The notes under the pieces were generated by a model. The model was not told where the DNA came from and did not search any database. It saw only the letters and a list, made by a program, of their open reading frames with translations. A stretch of 40,799 bases of DNA from an uncultured Clostridia bacterium (lineage in GTDB: Bacteria; Bacillota; Clostridia; TANB77; CAG-508), in assembly GCA_944390535.1 (NCBI GenBank), contig CALXQV010000014.1, forward strand, positions 1 through 40,799. The letters are read 5' to 3'. The position numbers and the translations under genes were made by a program. This document shows, one piece after another, positions 32,058 to 39,573 of this stretch; position 1 is the first letter of the stretch, and each line of letters starts with the position of its first letter.

Positions 32058-33356
32058 ATGAAAAAAGAAAAAAACAGTAAGAAAAAAGATTTCACAAAAG
32101 GAATAACCTTGATTGCATTAGTCATAACGATTATTGTGCTATTAATCCTAGCAGGGGTAACAATTGCGACATTATTAGGAGAAAATGGAATTTTATCAAA
32201 AGCGACAGAGGCAAGTAATAAAACAGAAGAAAAAAATGCAGAGGAACAGGTAAAAATAGCAGTAATGGGAAGTATAGGAACAAATGGAGAGCTAGAAAAT
32301 GAGGTATTAAAAGATAACTTAAACAAAATAGAGAATATAAGTGGAGTGCCAGAGGAAATAACAGATAGTAGTTATCCATTAATTGTAACGGTAGAAGGAA
32401 AATATAGTTATACAATTAATAAGAATGGAAGTATAGAACAAGGAGAAGTTGTAAGCAGAGAAGGAATTAAAGTAGGAGACTATGTAAATTATACCTATGA
32501 CCAAAAAACAACAGGATATAGTCTATTAGCAACGCAAAGTGGATACACAAGTAATCAAACAATAAACCAAAAGAGTGGAATGAAATGGAGAGTTTTAAAT
32601 ATCCATGAAAATGGAACTGTTGATTTAATAGGAGATATTGCCTCAACAGACCAAACAATAGGCATTGGCGGAGCATTAGGATACAATAATGGGGTATATT
32701 TATTAAACGATATATGTAAAGAATTGTATAGTAATAGTACATTAGGAATAACAGCAAGAAGTATCAATATAGAAGATATAGAAAGCCAAATGAATGAAAC
32801 AGGAATCGCAGCAAGGGATGCATATACATATAGTGGAGTACAATATGGAAAGACCAAAACATATACAGGAAATTATGCATATTATCCCAATCTATATGCG
32901 AAGGAAAAAGGAAGTGGAATAGATACAACAGAAGTAAATACAAATGGAATAGTAGTAAGTGATAATGGATACACAAGCCCAACAACAGAAACTTCAACTA
33001 AGGCAAGTAATAGCTTAACTGTAACACAAACAGATTACGCTTTTAGCAATACCCCAGCAAATTATTTTAAAGATTATAATGAAAGTAGTAGTACAGTAAG
33101 AGATATGTTGTTTAATACAGGAACACTGTATTGGCTGGCTTCCCGCTATGTCATATGTACCTCGGCTGGTTCTTACTTCAGCTCGCGCTATGTGTATGGT
33201 GCTAGCCTTGGCGGTTATTATCTGTTCCATTCGAGTGATATACCGTACTACCCTGCCTATCGTATTCGTCCTGTAGTTTCTCTAGGGTCTAATATCAAAA
33301 TTGAAGTATGCGAAGGAGAAAACAGTAGCACGAATATGCATGAAATTAGTAAATAG
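32058..33356 (+). CDS. Prepilin-like surface protein with variable C-terminal block, copy 1
   Basis: A 432-residue protein. A short basic N-terminus is followed by a class III-like signal, TKGITLIALVITIIV (about 13-27), with probable prepilin peptidase cleavage after Gly; residue +5 of the mature form is Ala, not the usual Glu. After the helix come GENGILSKA (about 41-49), a small N-terminal domain, then VGDYVNYTYD, a WRVLNI strand and a conserved GYNNGVYLLNDICKEL/TARSINIEDIE domain. The C-terminus has YWLASR, 40 variable residues, RPVVSL and a 24-residue tail, like formylglycine-enzyme/C-type-lectin-type variable proteins. It is probably exported and displayed on a pilus-like fibre. GGGGGAAAG precedes ATG. 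Members 1 and 3 share this leader. Confidence 0.85.
   Translation: MKKEKNSKKKDFTKGITLIALVITIIVLLILAGVTIATLLGENGILSKATEASNKTEEKNAEEQVKIAVMGSIGTNGELENEVLKDNLNKIENISGVPEEITDSSYPLIVTVEGKYSYTINKNGSIEQGEVVSREGIKVGDYVNYTYDQKTTGYSLLATQSGYTSNQTINQKSGMKWRVLNIHENGTVDLIGDIASTDQTIGIGGALGYNNGVYLLNDICKELYSNSTLGITARSINIEDIESQMNETGIAARDAYTYSGVQYGKTKTYTGNYAYYPNLYAKEKGSGIDTTEVNTNGIVVSDNGYTSPTTETSTKASNSLTVTQTDYAFSNTPANYFKDYNESSSTVRDMLFNTGTLYWLASRYVICTSAGSYFSSRYVYGASLGGYYLFHSSDIPYYPAYRIRPVVSLGSNIKIEVCEGENSSTNMHEISK
33147..33266 (+). other. Variable region of copy 1 (DGR-like VR)
   Basis: Forty codons between the constant CTGGCTTCCCGC and CGTCCTGTAGTTTCT. It ends exactly 90 nt before the stop codon, as in the other three genes. 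It is visibly richer in C, T and G than the purine-rich flanks and uses CGC/CGT, GGT and TCT codons in place of AGA, GGA and AGT. Confidence 0.75.
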
Positions 33357-33413
33357 TAGAGGAAAAGATTGTAAAAATGAAATAACTATCAAAAAGAAAG
33401 GTGATAGCAAAAG

Positions 33414-34700
33414 ATGAAAAAGGAAAAAAGTAGTAAGAAAAAAGACTTCACAAAAGGAATAACGTTGATTGCATTAGTTATAACAATTATCGTGCTATTA
33501 ATCCTAGCAGGGGTAACAATTGCGACATTAACAGGAGAAAATGGAATTTTATCAAAAGCGACAGAGGCAAGTAATAAAACAGAAGAAAAAAATGCAGAGG
33601 AACAGGTAAAAATAGCAGTAATGGGAAGTATAGGAACAAATGGAGAGCTAGAAAACGAGGTATTAAAGGAAAACTTAAACAAAATAGAAAATATAAGTGG
33701 AGTACCAGAGGAAATAACAGATAGTAGTTATCCATTAACTGTAACAGTAGAAGAAAAACACAGTTATACAATTAATAAGAATGGAAATATAGGACAAGTA
33801 CCTAAAAGAGAAGGAATTAAAGTAGGAGACTATGTAAATTATACCTATGATCAAAAGACAACAGGGTACAGCATATTGTCAACATATAACGGATATTCAA
33901 ATCAAATAGTAAGCCAAAAAAGTGGAATGCAATGGAGAGTATTAAATATCTATGAAGATGGAGCAATGGATTTAATAGGAGATGTCAGTGCATCGGATCG
34001 AACCATATATTTAAAAGGAGTATTAGGATACAATAACGGGGTATATTTATTAAATGATATATGTAAAGAATTCTACAGTAACAGTACATTAGGAATAACA
34101 GCAAGAAGCATTAATATAGAAGATATAGAAAATCAATTGAATGAAACAGGAATCGCAGCAAGGGATGCCTATACAAATGGTCAAATACAATATGGGAAAA
34201 CTAAAACATATACAGGGAGCTATACATATTACCCAAAGTTATATACAAAGGAAAAAGGAAGTGGAATAGATACAGGAGAAGCAAATACAAATGGAATAGG
34301 AAGAAGTGATAATGGATACACAAGCCTATCAACAGAAGCAGCGAACAAAGCAACTCGTTTAACTGTAACACAAACATATTATATGTTTAGCAATGCCCCA
34401 GCAAATTATTTTAAAGATTATAATGAAAGTAGTAGTACAGTAAGAGATGTGTTGTTTAATACAGGAACAAGCTATTGGTTGGCTTCTCGTAATGTATATT
34501 CTACATCGCCTGATGCCCGCTTCTGCTTGCATGTAGTGTTTAGTAATGCCCTTGATGCTAAATGTCTTTATAATTCAGTTAGTACGTCGTTCGTTTCTGA
34601 CTATTGCCTTCGCCCAATAGTTACTCTAGAGACTGACATAAAAATCGAAGCATGTAAAGGGGAAAACAGTAGCACCAATATGCATGAAATCAGTAAATAG
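33414..34700 (+). CDS. Prepilin-like surface protein with variable C-terminal block, copy 2
   Basis: A 428-residue paralog of copy 1 with the same layout: basic start, TKGITLIALVITIIV helix with TGENGIL after it, middle domain (GYSILSTYNGYSNQ and QWRVLNIYEDG), and YWLASR plus a variable block. It is the most divergent of the four: the middle differs (IYLKGVLGYNNG, NQLNETGI), and the constant flanks of the variable block carry changes (TTGGCTTCTCGT upstream; PIVTLETD instead of PVVSLG downstream). AAAGGTGAT precedes ATG, a leader shared with copy 4. Confidence 0.85.
   Translation: MKKEKSSKKKDFTKGITLIALVITIIVLLILAGVTIATLTGENGILSKATEASNKTEEKNAEEQVKIAVMGSIGTNGELENEVLKENLNKIENISGVPEEITDSSYPLTVTVEEKHSYTINKNGNIGQVPKREGIKVGDYVNYTYDQKTTGYSILSTYNGYSNQIVSQKSGMQWRVLNIYEDGAMDLIGDVSASDRTIYLKGVLGYNNGVYLLNDICKEFYSNSTLGITARSINIEDIENQLNETGIAARDAYTNGQIQYGKTKTYTGSYTYYPKLYTKEKGSGIDTGEANTNGIGRSDNGYTSLSTEAANKATRLTVTQTYYMFSNAPANYFKDYNESSSTVRDVLFNTGTSYWLASRNVYSTSPDARFCLHVVFSNALDAKCLYNSVSTSFVSDYCLRPIVTLETDIKIEACKGENSSTNMHEISK
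34491..34610 (+). other. Variable region of copy 2 (DGR-like VR)
   Basis: Forty codons without indels relative to the others, 90 nt before the stop. The flanking constant sequence has substitutions on both sides (CGCCCAATAGTTACTCTAGAG against CGCCCTGTAGTTTCTCTAGGG), so it may be an older or retired target. Confidence 0.7.
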
Positions 34701-34764
34701 TAGGAGAAAAGATTGTAAGAACGAAATATAAACTAACACAAAAAGTAAAGGGGGAAAGCAAAAG

Positions 34765-36075
34765 ATGAAAAAGGGAGAAAATAGAAAGAAAAAAAGAGCT
34801 TGCAAAAAAATGAATACATCAAAGGGAATCACACTAATTGCATTAGTAATCACCATTATCGTATTGTTGATCTTAGCAGGAGTAACAATAGCAACATTAG
34901 TAGGAGAAAATGGGATTTTATCAAAAGCAACAGAAGCAGGCAATAAGACAGAAGAGAAAAATGCAGAAGAAGAAGTAAAAATAGCTGTAATGGGAAGTAT
35001 AGGAACAAATGGAGAGTTAGAAAACGAGGAATTAAAGGACAACTTAAGCAAAATAGAAAATATAAGTGGAGTACCAGAGGAAATAACAGATAGTAGTTAT
35101 CCATTGACTGTAATAGTAAAAGGAAAATACAGTTATACAATTAATAAAAATGGAAGTATAGGAGAATCAGTAACAAGAGAAAGAATTAAAGTAGGAGACT
35201 ATGTGAATTATACCTATGACCAAAAAACAACAGGATTTAGTCTATTAGCAACACAAAGTGGACACGCAAGTAATCAAACAATAAACCAAAAAAGCGGAAT
35301 AAAATGGAGAATTTTAAATATCCATGAAAATGGAACGGTTGATTTAATAGGAGATGTGAGTGCATCAGACCAAACCATATATTTCCAAGGAGCGTTAGGA
35401 TACAATAACGGAGTATATTTATTAAATGATATATGCAAAGAATTGTATAGTAATAGTACATTAGGAATAACAGCAAGAAGTATCAACATAGAAGATATAG
35501 AAAGTCAAATGAACGAAACAGGAATCGCAGCAAGGGATGCATATGTCCATGCTAATACACAATATGGAAACACAAAAACATATACAGGAAGTAATACTAA
35601 GTATCCCAATCTATATACACAGGAAAACGGAGGCGGAATAGACACAGTAGAAGTAAACACAAATGGAATAGGAAGAAATGATAATGGATATACAAGTCCA
35701 ACAGAAGAAACATCAAGTAAAGCAAGTAATAACTTAATAGTAACTCAAACATATTACTATTTTAGTAATACTTCAGCAAATTATTTTAAAGATTATGATG
35801 GAAATAGTAGTACAGTAAGAGATATCTTATTTAATACAGGAACAAGTTATTGGCTGGCTTCCCGCTCTGTTGATTGCTTATCAACTGAGGTTGGTTTTGG
35901 ACTACAGATTATAAGTAGTGCTACCCTTAATAGTAGCTTATTGTTTCGTTCAAGCGGTACTACACATAATCCCACCTATCGCCTTTGTCCTGTAGTTTCT
36001 CTAGGGGCTAATATCAAAATCGAAGCATGTAAAGGGGAAAACAGTAGTACGAATATGCATGAAATTAGTAAATAG
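34765..36075 (+). CDS. Prepilin-like surface protein with variable C-terminal block, copy 3
   Basis: A 436-residue paralog with an extended basic N-terminus (MKKGENRKKKRACKKMNTSK) before GITLIALVITIIV and VGENGIL. Middle and C-terminal domains follow copy 1 closely (LLATQSGHASNQ, WRILNIHENG, ARSINIEDIES). The variable block follows YWLASR. GGGGGAAAG precedes ATG, the same leader as copy 1. The first constant Arg after the block reads Cys (LCPVVSL), a change at the boundary. Confidence 0.85.
   Translation: MKKGENRKKKRACKKMNTSKGITLIALVITIIVLLILAGVTIATLVGENGILSKATEAGNKTEEKNAEEEVKIAVMGSIGTNGELENEELKDNLSKIENISGVPEEITDSSYPLTVIVKGKYSYTINKNGSIGESVTRERIKVGDYVNYTYDQKTTGFSLLATQSGHASNQTINQKSGIKWRILNIHENGTVDLIGDVSASDQTIYFQGALGYNNGVYLLNDICKELYSNSTLGITARSINIEDIESQMNETGIAARDAYVHANTQYGNTKTYTGSNTKYPNLYTQENGGGIDTVEVNTNGIGRNDNGYTSPTEETSSKASNNLIVTQTYYYFSNTSANYFKDYDGNSSTVRDILFNTGTSYWLASRSVDCLSTEVGFGLQIISSATLNSSLLFRSSGTTHNPTYRLCPVVSLGANIKIEACKGENSSTNMHEISK
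35866..35985 (+). other. Variable region of copy 3 (DGR-like VR)
   Basis: Forty codons, no indel, 90 nt before the stop, after CTGGCTTCCCGC and before CCTGTAGTTTCTCTAGGG. The flanks are as in copies 1 and 4. The first flank codon is TGT in place of CGC. Confidence 0.75.
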
Positions 36076-36132
36076 TAGAGGAAAAGATTGTAAAAATGAA
36101 ATAACTATCAAAAAGAAAGGTGATAGCAAAAG

Positions 36133-37416
36133 ATGAAAAAGGAAAAAAGTAGTAAGAAAAAAGAGTTCACAAAAGGAATAACGTTGATTGCATTAGTTAT
36201 AACAATTATCGTGCTATTAATCCTAGCAGGGGTAACAATTGCGACATTAACAGGAGAAAATGGAATTTTATCAAAAGCAACAGAGGCAAGTAATAAAACA
36301 GAAGAAAAAAATGCAGAGGAACAGGTAAAAATAGCTGTAATGGGAAGCATGGGTACAAATGGAGAATTAGAAAATGAGGTATTAAAGGAAAACTTAAACA
36401 AAATAGAGAATATAAGTGGAGTACCAGAGGAAATAACAGATAATAGTTACCCACTGACAGTAACAGTAGAAGGAAAATATAGTTATACAATTAATAAGAA
36501 TGGAAGTATAGGAGAAACAGTAAAAAGAGAGGGAATTAAAGTAGGGGACTATGTGAATTATACCTATGACAAAAAGACAACAGGGTACAGTCTGTTAGCA
36601 ACGCAAAGTGGATACACAAGTAATCAAACAATAAACCAAAAAAGTGGAATGAAATGGAGAATATTAAATATCCATGCAAACGGAACTGTTGATTTAATAG
36701 GAGATATTACCTCAACAGATCAAACAATAGGCTTTAGTGGAGCGTTAGGATATAATAATGGGGTATATTTATTAAATGATATATGTAAAGAATTGTATAG
36801 TAATAGTACATTAGGAATAACAGCCAGAAGTATCTACATAGAAGATATAGAAAACCAAATGAATGAAACAGCAAAAGACGCATATACAGTTAATGAAATA
36901 CAATATGGAAATACCAAAACATACACAGGAAGTTATGCATATTATCCAAATATATATGCGAAGGAAAAAGGAAGTGGAATAGATACAGTAGAAGTAAACA
37001 TAGATGGAATAGGAGAAAGTGATAACGGATATATAATCCCAACAACAGAAACATCAACCAAAGCAAGTAGCTACTTAACTACAACACAAACACACTACTA
37101 TTTTAATAATATACCAGCAAACTATTTTAAAGATTATAATGGAAGCAGTAGTACAGTAAGAGACATCTTATTCAATACAGGAACAATTTATTGGCTGGCT
37201 TCCCGCTATGTCGCTTGTTACTCACCTTATGCTTACTTCGGCTTACGCCGTGTAAATTCTGATTCCCTTGGCGGTGCCAACTTCTTCTTTTCAAATGGTA
37301 CGACGACTGGTCTTGCTGATCGCTTTCGCCCTGTAGTTTCTCTAGGGACTAATATCAAAATTGAAGCATGTAAAGGGGAAAACAGTAGCACAAACATGCA
37401 TGAAATTAGTAAATAG
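36133..37416 (+). CDS. Prepilin-like surface protein with variable C-terminal block, copy 4
   Basis: A 427-residue paralog. The N-terminus is nearly identical to copy 2 (MKKEKSSKKKEFTKGITL), while the middle (LLATQSGYTSNQ, KWRILNIHANG) and the constant flanks of the variable block match copy 1, so it looks like a mosaic. The upstream 60 bp equal those of copy 2. It has a short deletion at NETAKDAYT relative to NETGIAARDAYT. It is the last gene of the array and is followed by a terminator. Confidence 0.85.
   Translation: MKKEKSSKKKEFTKGITLIALVITIIVLLILAGVTIATLTGENGILSKATEASNKTEEKNAEEQVKIAVMGSMGTNGELENEVLKENLNKIENISGVPEEITDNSYPLTVTVEGKYSYTINKNGSIGETVKREGIKVGDYVNYTYDKKTTGYSLLATQSGYTSNQTINQKSGMKWRILNIHANGTVDLIGDITSTDQTIGFSGALGYNNGVYLLNDICKELYSNSTLGITARSIYIEDIENQMNETAKDAYTVNEIQYGNTKTYTGSYAYYPNIYAKEKGSGIDTVEVNIDGIGESDNGYIIPTTETSTKASSYLTTTQTHYYFNNIPANYFKDYNGSSSTVRDILFNTGTIYWLASRYVACYSPYAYFGLRRVNSDSLGGANFFFSNGTTTGLADRFRPVVSLGTNIKIEACKGENSSTNMHEISK
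37207..37326 (+). other. Variable region of copy 4 (DGR-like VR)
   Basis: Forty codons, no indel, 90 nt before the stop, between CTGGCTTCCCGC and CGCCCTGTAGTTTCTCTAGGG. Both flanks match copy 1 almost exactly, while the block itself differs at most A-permitted positions. Confidence 0.75.
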
Positions 37417-37466
37417 AAAGCCAGAAAGACATGATTTTATTAAGATAAATAGATTATATATAAAAG

Positions 37467-37499
37467 CTTGTATTATGAAATGTCATAATGCAAGTTTTT
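37467..37499 (+). terminator. Terminator of the prepilin-like array
   Basis: CTTGTATTATGA (37467-37478) pairs with TCATAATGCAAG (37483-37494, one wobble) around a 4-nt loop, followed by TTTTTC. Confidence 0.85.
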
Positions 37500-37503
37500 C
37501 TTA

Positions 37504-37576
37504 TTGAATAGGAAAAATTGCTTTTTCCTATTCAACAAAAAACAACATTGCACAGAAAAATTGCAAAGCAATTTTT
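37504..37576. other. Two perfect hairpins downstream of the array
   Basis: Stem 37504-37517/37522-37535 (14 bp, loop TTGC) and stem 37556-37564/37568-37576 (9 bp, 3-nt loop, followed by CGCGTCGAC). These and the repeat at 37583 fill the gap between the array and the hrcA promoter. They may be backup terminators or element remnants. Confidence 0.6.
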
Positions 37577-37582
37577 CGCGTC

Positions 37583-37667
37583 GACAAATCTTTAAGCTTC
37601 ATTGAGAACTTAAATATATAGTTAAATTAGAAAAGTAGAGAAAAGTTCTCACGAAGCGAGATTTGTC
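37583..37667. repeat. Inverted repeat upstream of hrcA
   Basis: Blocks GACAAATCT, GCTTC and GAGAACTT (37583-37611) recur as reverse complements (37643-37667) with small offsets, around 31 bp of AT-rich DNA. It is a MITE-like or hairpin element without a gene. Confidence 0.55.
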
Positions 37668-37704
37668 CTAAAATAGAGTGTTCACAAAAAATTCACAAAG
37701 GATT

Positions 37705-37731
37705 TTAGCAAAATGTATTGACAAGTGCTAA
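37705..37731 (+). promoter_or_regulatory. Degenerate CIRCE operator 1
   Basis: TTAGCAAAA-N9-AAGTGCTAA, 27 bp, matching the layout of the HrcA operator TTAGCACTC-N9-GAGTGCTAA with outer six or seven bases conserved on each side. The -35 box lies in its spacer. Confidence 0.55.
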
Positions 37732-37746
37732 AATTGGGTATAATAT
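37718..37746 (+). promoter_or_regulatory. Promoter of the hrcA operon
   Basis: TTGACA (37718-37723) is followed by TATAATAT; the spacer is 15 bp to TATAAT (37739-37744) or 17 bp to TAATAT (37741-37746). It lies between and within the two CIRCE copies, so HrcA binding would block it. Confidence 0.75.
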
Positions 37747-37754
37747 ATATGAAG

Positions 37755-37781
37755 TTAGCAGACAGATGACTCGAGTGCTAA
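37755..37781 (+). promoter_or_regulatory. CIRCE operator 2
   Basis: TTAGCAGAC-N9-GAGTGCTAA, 27 bp, with a perfect right arm and three changed bases in the left arm. It is centred 50 bp after operator 1 and just downstream of the -10 box. HrcA represses dnaK and groE operons through this element. Confidence 0.85.
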
Positions 37782-37819
37782 TACAATACCTAACAATGAA
37801 ACTAAAAGAGGTGGAATAA

Positions 37820-38824
37820 TTGTTAGACGATAGAAAAAAGAGAGTATTACAAGCAATTGTAGAAGAATATATTAATACAGCAGAACCAGTCAGTTCAAAT
37901 GCATTAACGGCAAACCATGGATTAGATTGTAGTAGTGCAACCATTCGAAATGAAATGGCAGATTTAGAAAAAGCAGGATATTTAGATAAAACCCATACAT
38001 CTAGCGGAAGGATACCTTCTGAAAAAGGATATAGATATTACGTGGATGAATTGTTAAAAGATGATGATATTAGCTTAGAAGAAATCAAATATATTAGTGA
38101 TAAGTTAGAAACAAAAGTAAATGAAATTGAAGATTTAACTAAAATTGCAGCAAATACCATATCAGAAGTCACACATTATACAACTGTATCCATAGGACCA
38201 AAAGCCAATAGTCAAATGATTGAAGAAATTAAATTTGTCCTACTAGGCTCTAGAATGATGATGGCAGTTATCTTAACAGATAGTGGATTGGTAAAAGAAA
38301 CGATTATCAAATTTGACGAAGATGTAACAGAAAAACAAATTGAAACCATCAACTATATGTTTAATAAAAAATTAAAAGGACAGCCAATAGAAACCATTGA
38401 TAGACCATTAGAAGAATACTTGTATGATGAAATGACATATAGTGTCAATGTGATAAAGCCAATTATAGAACAAATCAAAAAAGTATTAGAAGAAGAAAAG
38501 ATATATTTAGAAGGTGCTAACAAATCTTTTGATTTACCAGAATTTAATAGTTTAGATGTTGCTAAAAACTTTATTAACGTATTAGATACAAAAGAATTAG
38601 TAACAGACATGCTAGATTCTGGGTTTGCAGACGATATTCATGTATACATTGGAGAAGAAAATCAAAAAGAAGAATTAAAAGATTTTAGTGTGGTAACATT
38701 TAAACATCAAGTTAATGGAAAAGATTTAGGAACAATTGGAATTATCGGTCCTAAAAGAATGGATTATTCAAAAGTAATTTCTGTTATGAAATATATTAAT
38801 AAAAAGTTAAAAGAAATAGAATGA
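37820..38824 (+). CDS. hrcA: Heat-inducible transcription repressor HrcA
   Basis: A 334-residue repressor of class I heat-shock genes. It has an N-terminal winged helix (LDDRKKRVLQAIVEEYINTAEPVSS, split here; the ATIRNEMADLEKAGYL and HTSSGRIPSEKGYRYYVD segments are diagnostic) and a GAF-like dimerisation domain. It starts with TTG: AGAGGTGG lies 6 nt upstream and no ATG is available; homologs begin with MLxxR. It is the first gene of hrcA-grpE-(CYTH)-dnaK, with two CIRCE elements upstream, so it is autoregulated. Confidence 0.95.
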   Translation: MLDDRKKRVLQAIVEEYINTAEPVSSNALTANHGLDCSSATIRNEMADLEKAGYLDKTHTSSGRIPSEKGYRYYVDELLKDDDISLEEIKYISDKLETKVNEIEDLTKIAANTISEVTHYTTVSIGPKANSQMIEEIKFVLLGSRMMMAVILTDSGLVKETIIKFDEDVTEKQIETINYMFNKKLKGQPIETIDRPLEEYLYDEMTYSVNVIKPIIEQIKKVLEEEKIYLEGANKSFDLPEFNSLDVAKNFINVLDTKELVTDMLDSGFADDIHVYIGEENQKEELKDFSVVTFKHQVNGKDLGTIGIIGPKRMDYSKVISVMKYINKKLKEIE

Positions 38825-38842
38825 ATTTGAAAAATAATCATC

Positions 38843-38928
38843 ATTTGGCGTTGTTGACCTTCATTTTTAATTTATTCAACGTACAACAGTACGCCTCATA
38901 AATTAAAAATTCGGTTGCCTAGCCAAAT
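38843..38928. repeat. Imperfect inverted repeat between hrcA and grpE
   Basis: Outer ATTTGGC (38843-38849) pairs with GCCAAAT (38922-38928), and inner TTTTTAATTTAT (38864-38874 region) pairs with ATAAATTAAAAA (38898-38909). The loop holds CGTAC-type G+C-rich bases. It lies inside the operon, and a transcript would fold into a long hairpin, perhaps affecting relative expression of hrcA and grpE. Confidence 0.55.
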
Positions 38929-38974
38929 AACGATTCTTTTCCAAATTAGAAATTTAAGAAAGGTAGGTTAAAGA

Positions 38975-39484
38975 ATGGCAGAGAAAAAAGAAGAATTAGA
39001 AAATGATGTAAAAGAAGAAAAAGTAGAAAGTAAAAAGGTAAAGAAAGAACAAGAAATTGTTCCAAAGTCAGAATATGATGAGCTAGATGATAGATATAAA
39101 AGAATTTTGGCAGAATTTGAGAACTATAAAAAAAGAAGTAGCAAGGAAAGAGACAATTTATACAACTCTATATTATCAGATGTGATAGAAGTAATGCTAC
39201 CAATCATAGATAACTTAGAAAATGCTGTAAAAATAGAAACAAAAGACGAAGAATACAAAAAAGGAATAGAGCTAGTATTAAAACAATTTCAAGACACATT
39301 AAAAGCAAAAGGTGTAGAAGAAATTAAAGCTTTAGGAGAAACCTTTGACCCAGAATTACATGAAGCAGTAAGTAGTGTGGAAGATGATTCAAAAGGTGAA
39401 AAAGAAATTGTGCAAGAATACAGAAAAGGCTACAAGATTGGTACAAAAGTGATTAGACATTCTATGGTTGTTGTAGCCAACTAA
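38975..39484 (+). CDS. grpE: Nucleotide exchange factor GrpE
   Basis: A 169-residue DnaK cochaperone. It has an acidic/Lys-rich disordered N-terminus (about 1-30), a long coiled coil (ELDDRYKRILAEFENYKKRSSKERDN), and a C-terminal beta domain ending KGYKIGTKVIRHSMVVVAN, which is typical (G...R.LRpA.V.Va). GrpE releases ADP from DnaK. AAAGGTAGG precedes ATG 38975 by about 9 nt. It follows hrcA by 150 nt. Confidence 0.94.
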   Translation: MAEKKEELENDVKEEKVESKKVKKEQEIVPKSEYDELDDRYKRILAEFENYKKRSSKERDNLYNSILSDVIEVMLPIIDNLENAVKIETKDEEYKKGIELVLKQFQDTLKAKGVEEIKALGETFDPELHEAVSSVEDDSKGEKEIVQEYRKGYKIGTKVIRHSMVVVAN

Positions 39485-39573
39485 ATTGCCTTATAATATA
39501 CCACTTTTAATTGTTTTAGAAATAAGTGGATAAAAAGCAGTAATTTTCACATTTTTATAAAAGAGGAACTAAC

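Noticed and set aside
32131..37300. Several minus-strand open frames antisense to the array genes
   Set aside because: They lack ribosome binding sites, are rich in Leu/Phe/Ser from the A-rich opposite strand, and recur simply because the genes are duplicated.
32058..37416. CRISPR array or simple tandem repeat
   Set aside because: The repeat unit is a whole gene of about 1.35 kb with a leader and a stop codon; there are no short regular repeats with spacers.
37417..37704. Template repeat for the variable regions
   Set aside because: I looked for a block resembling the YWLASR-to-RPVVSL DNA with A in variable positions; only hairpins and AT-rich sequence are present.
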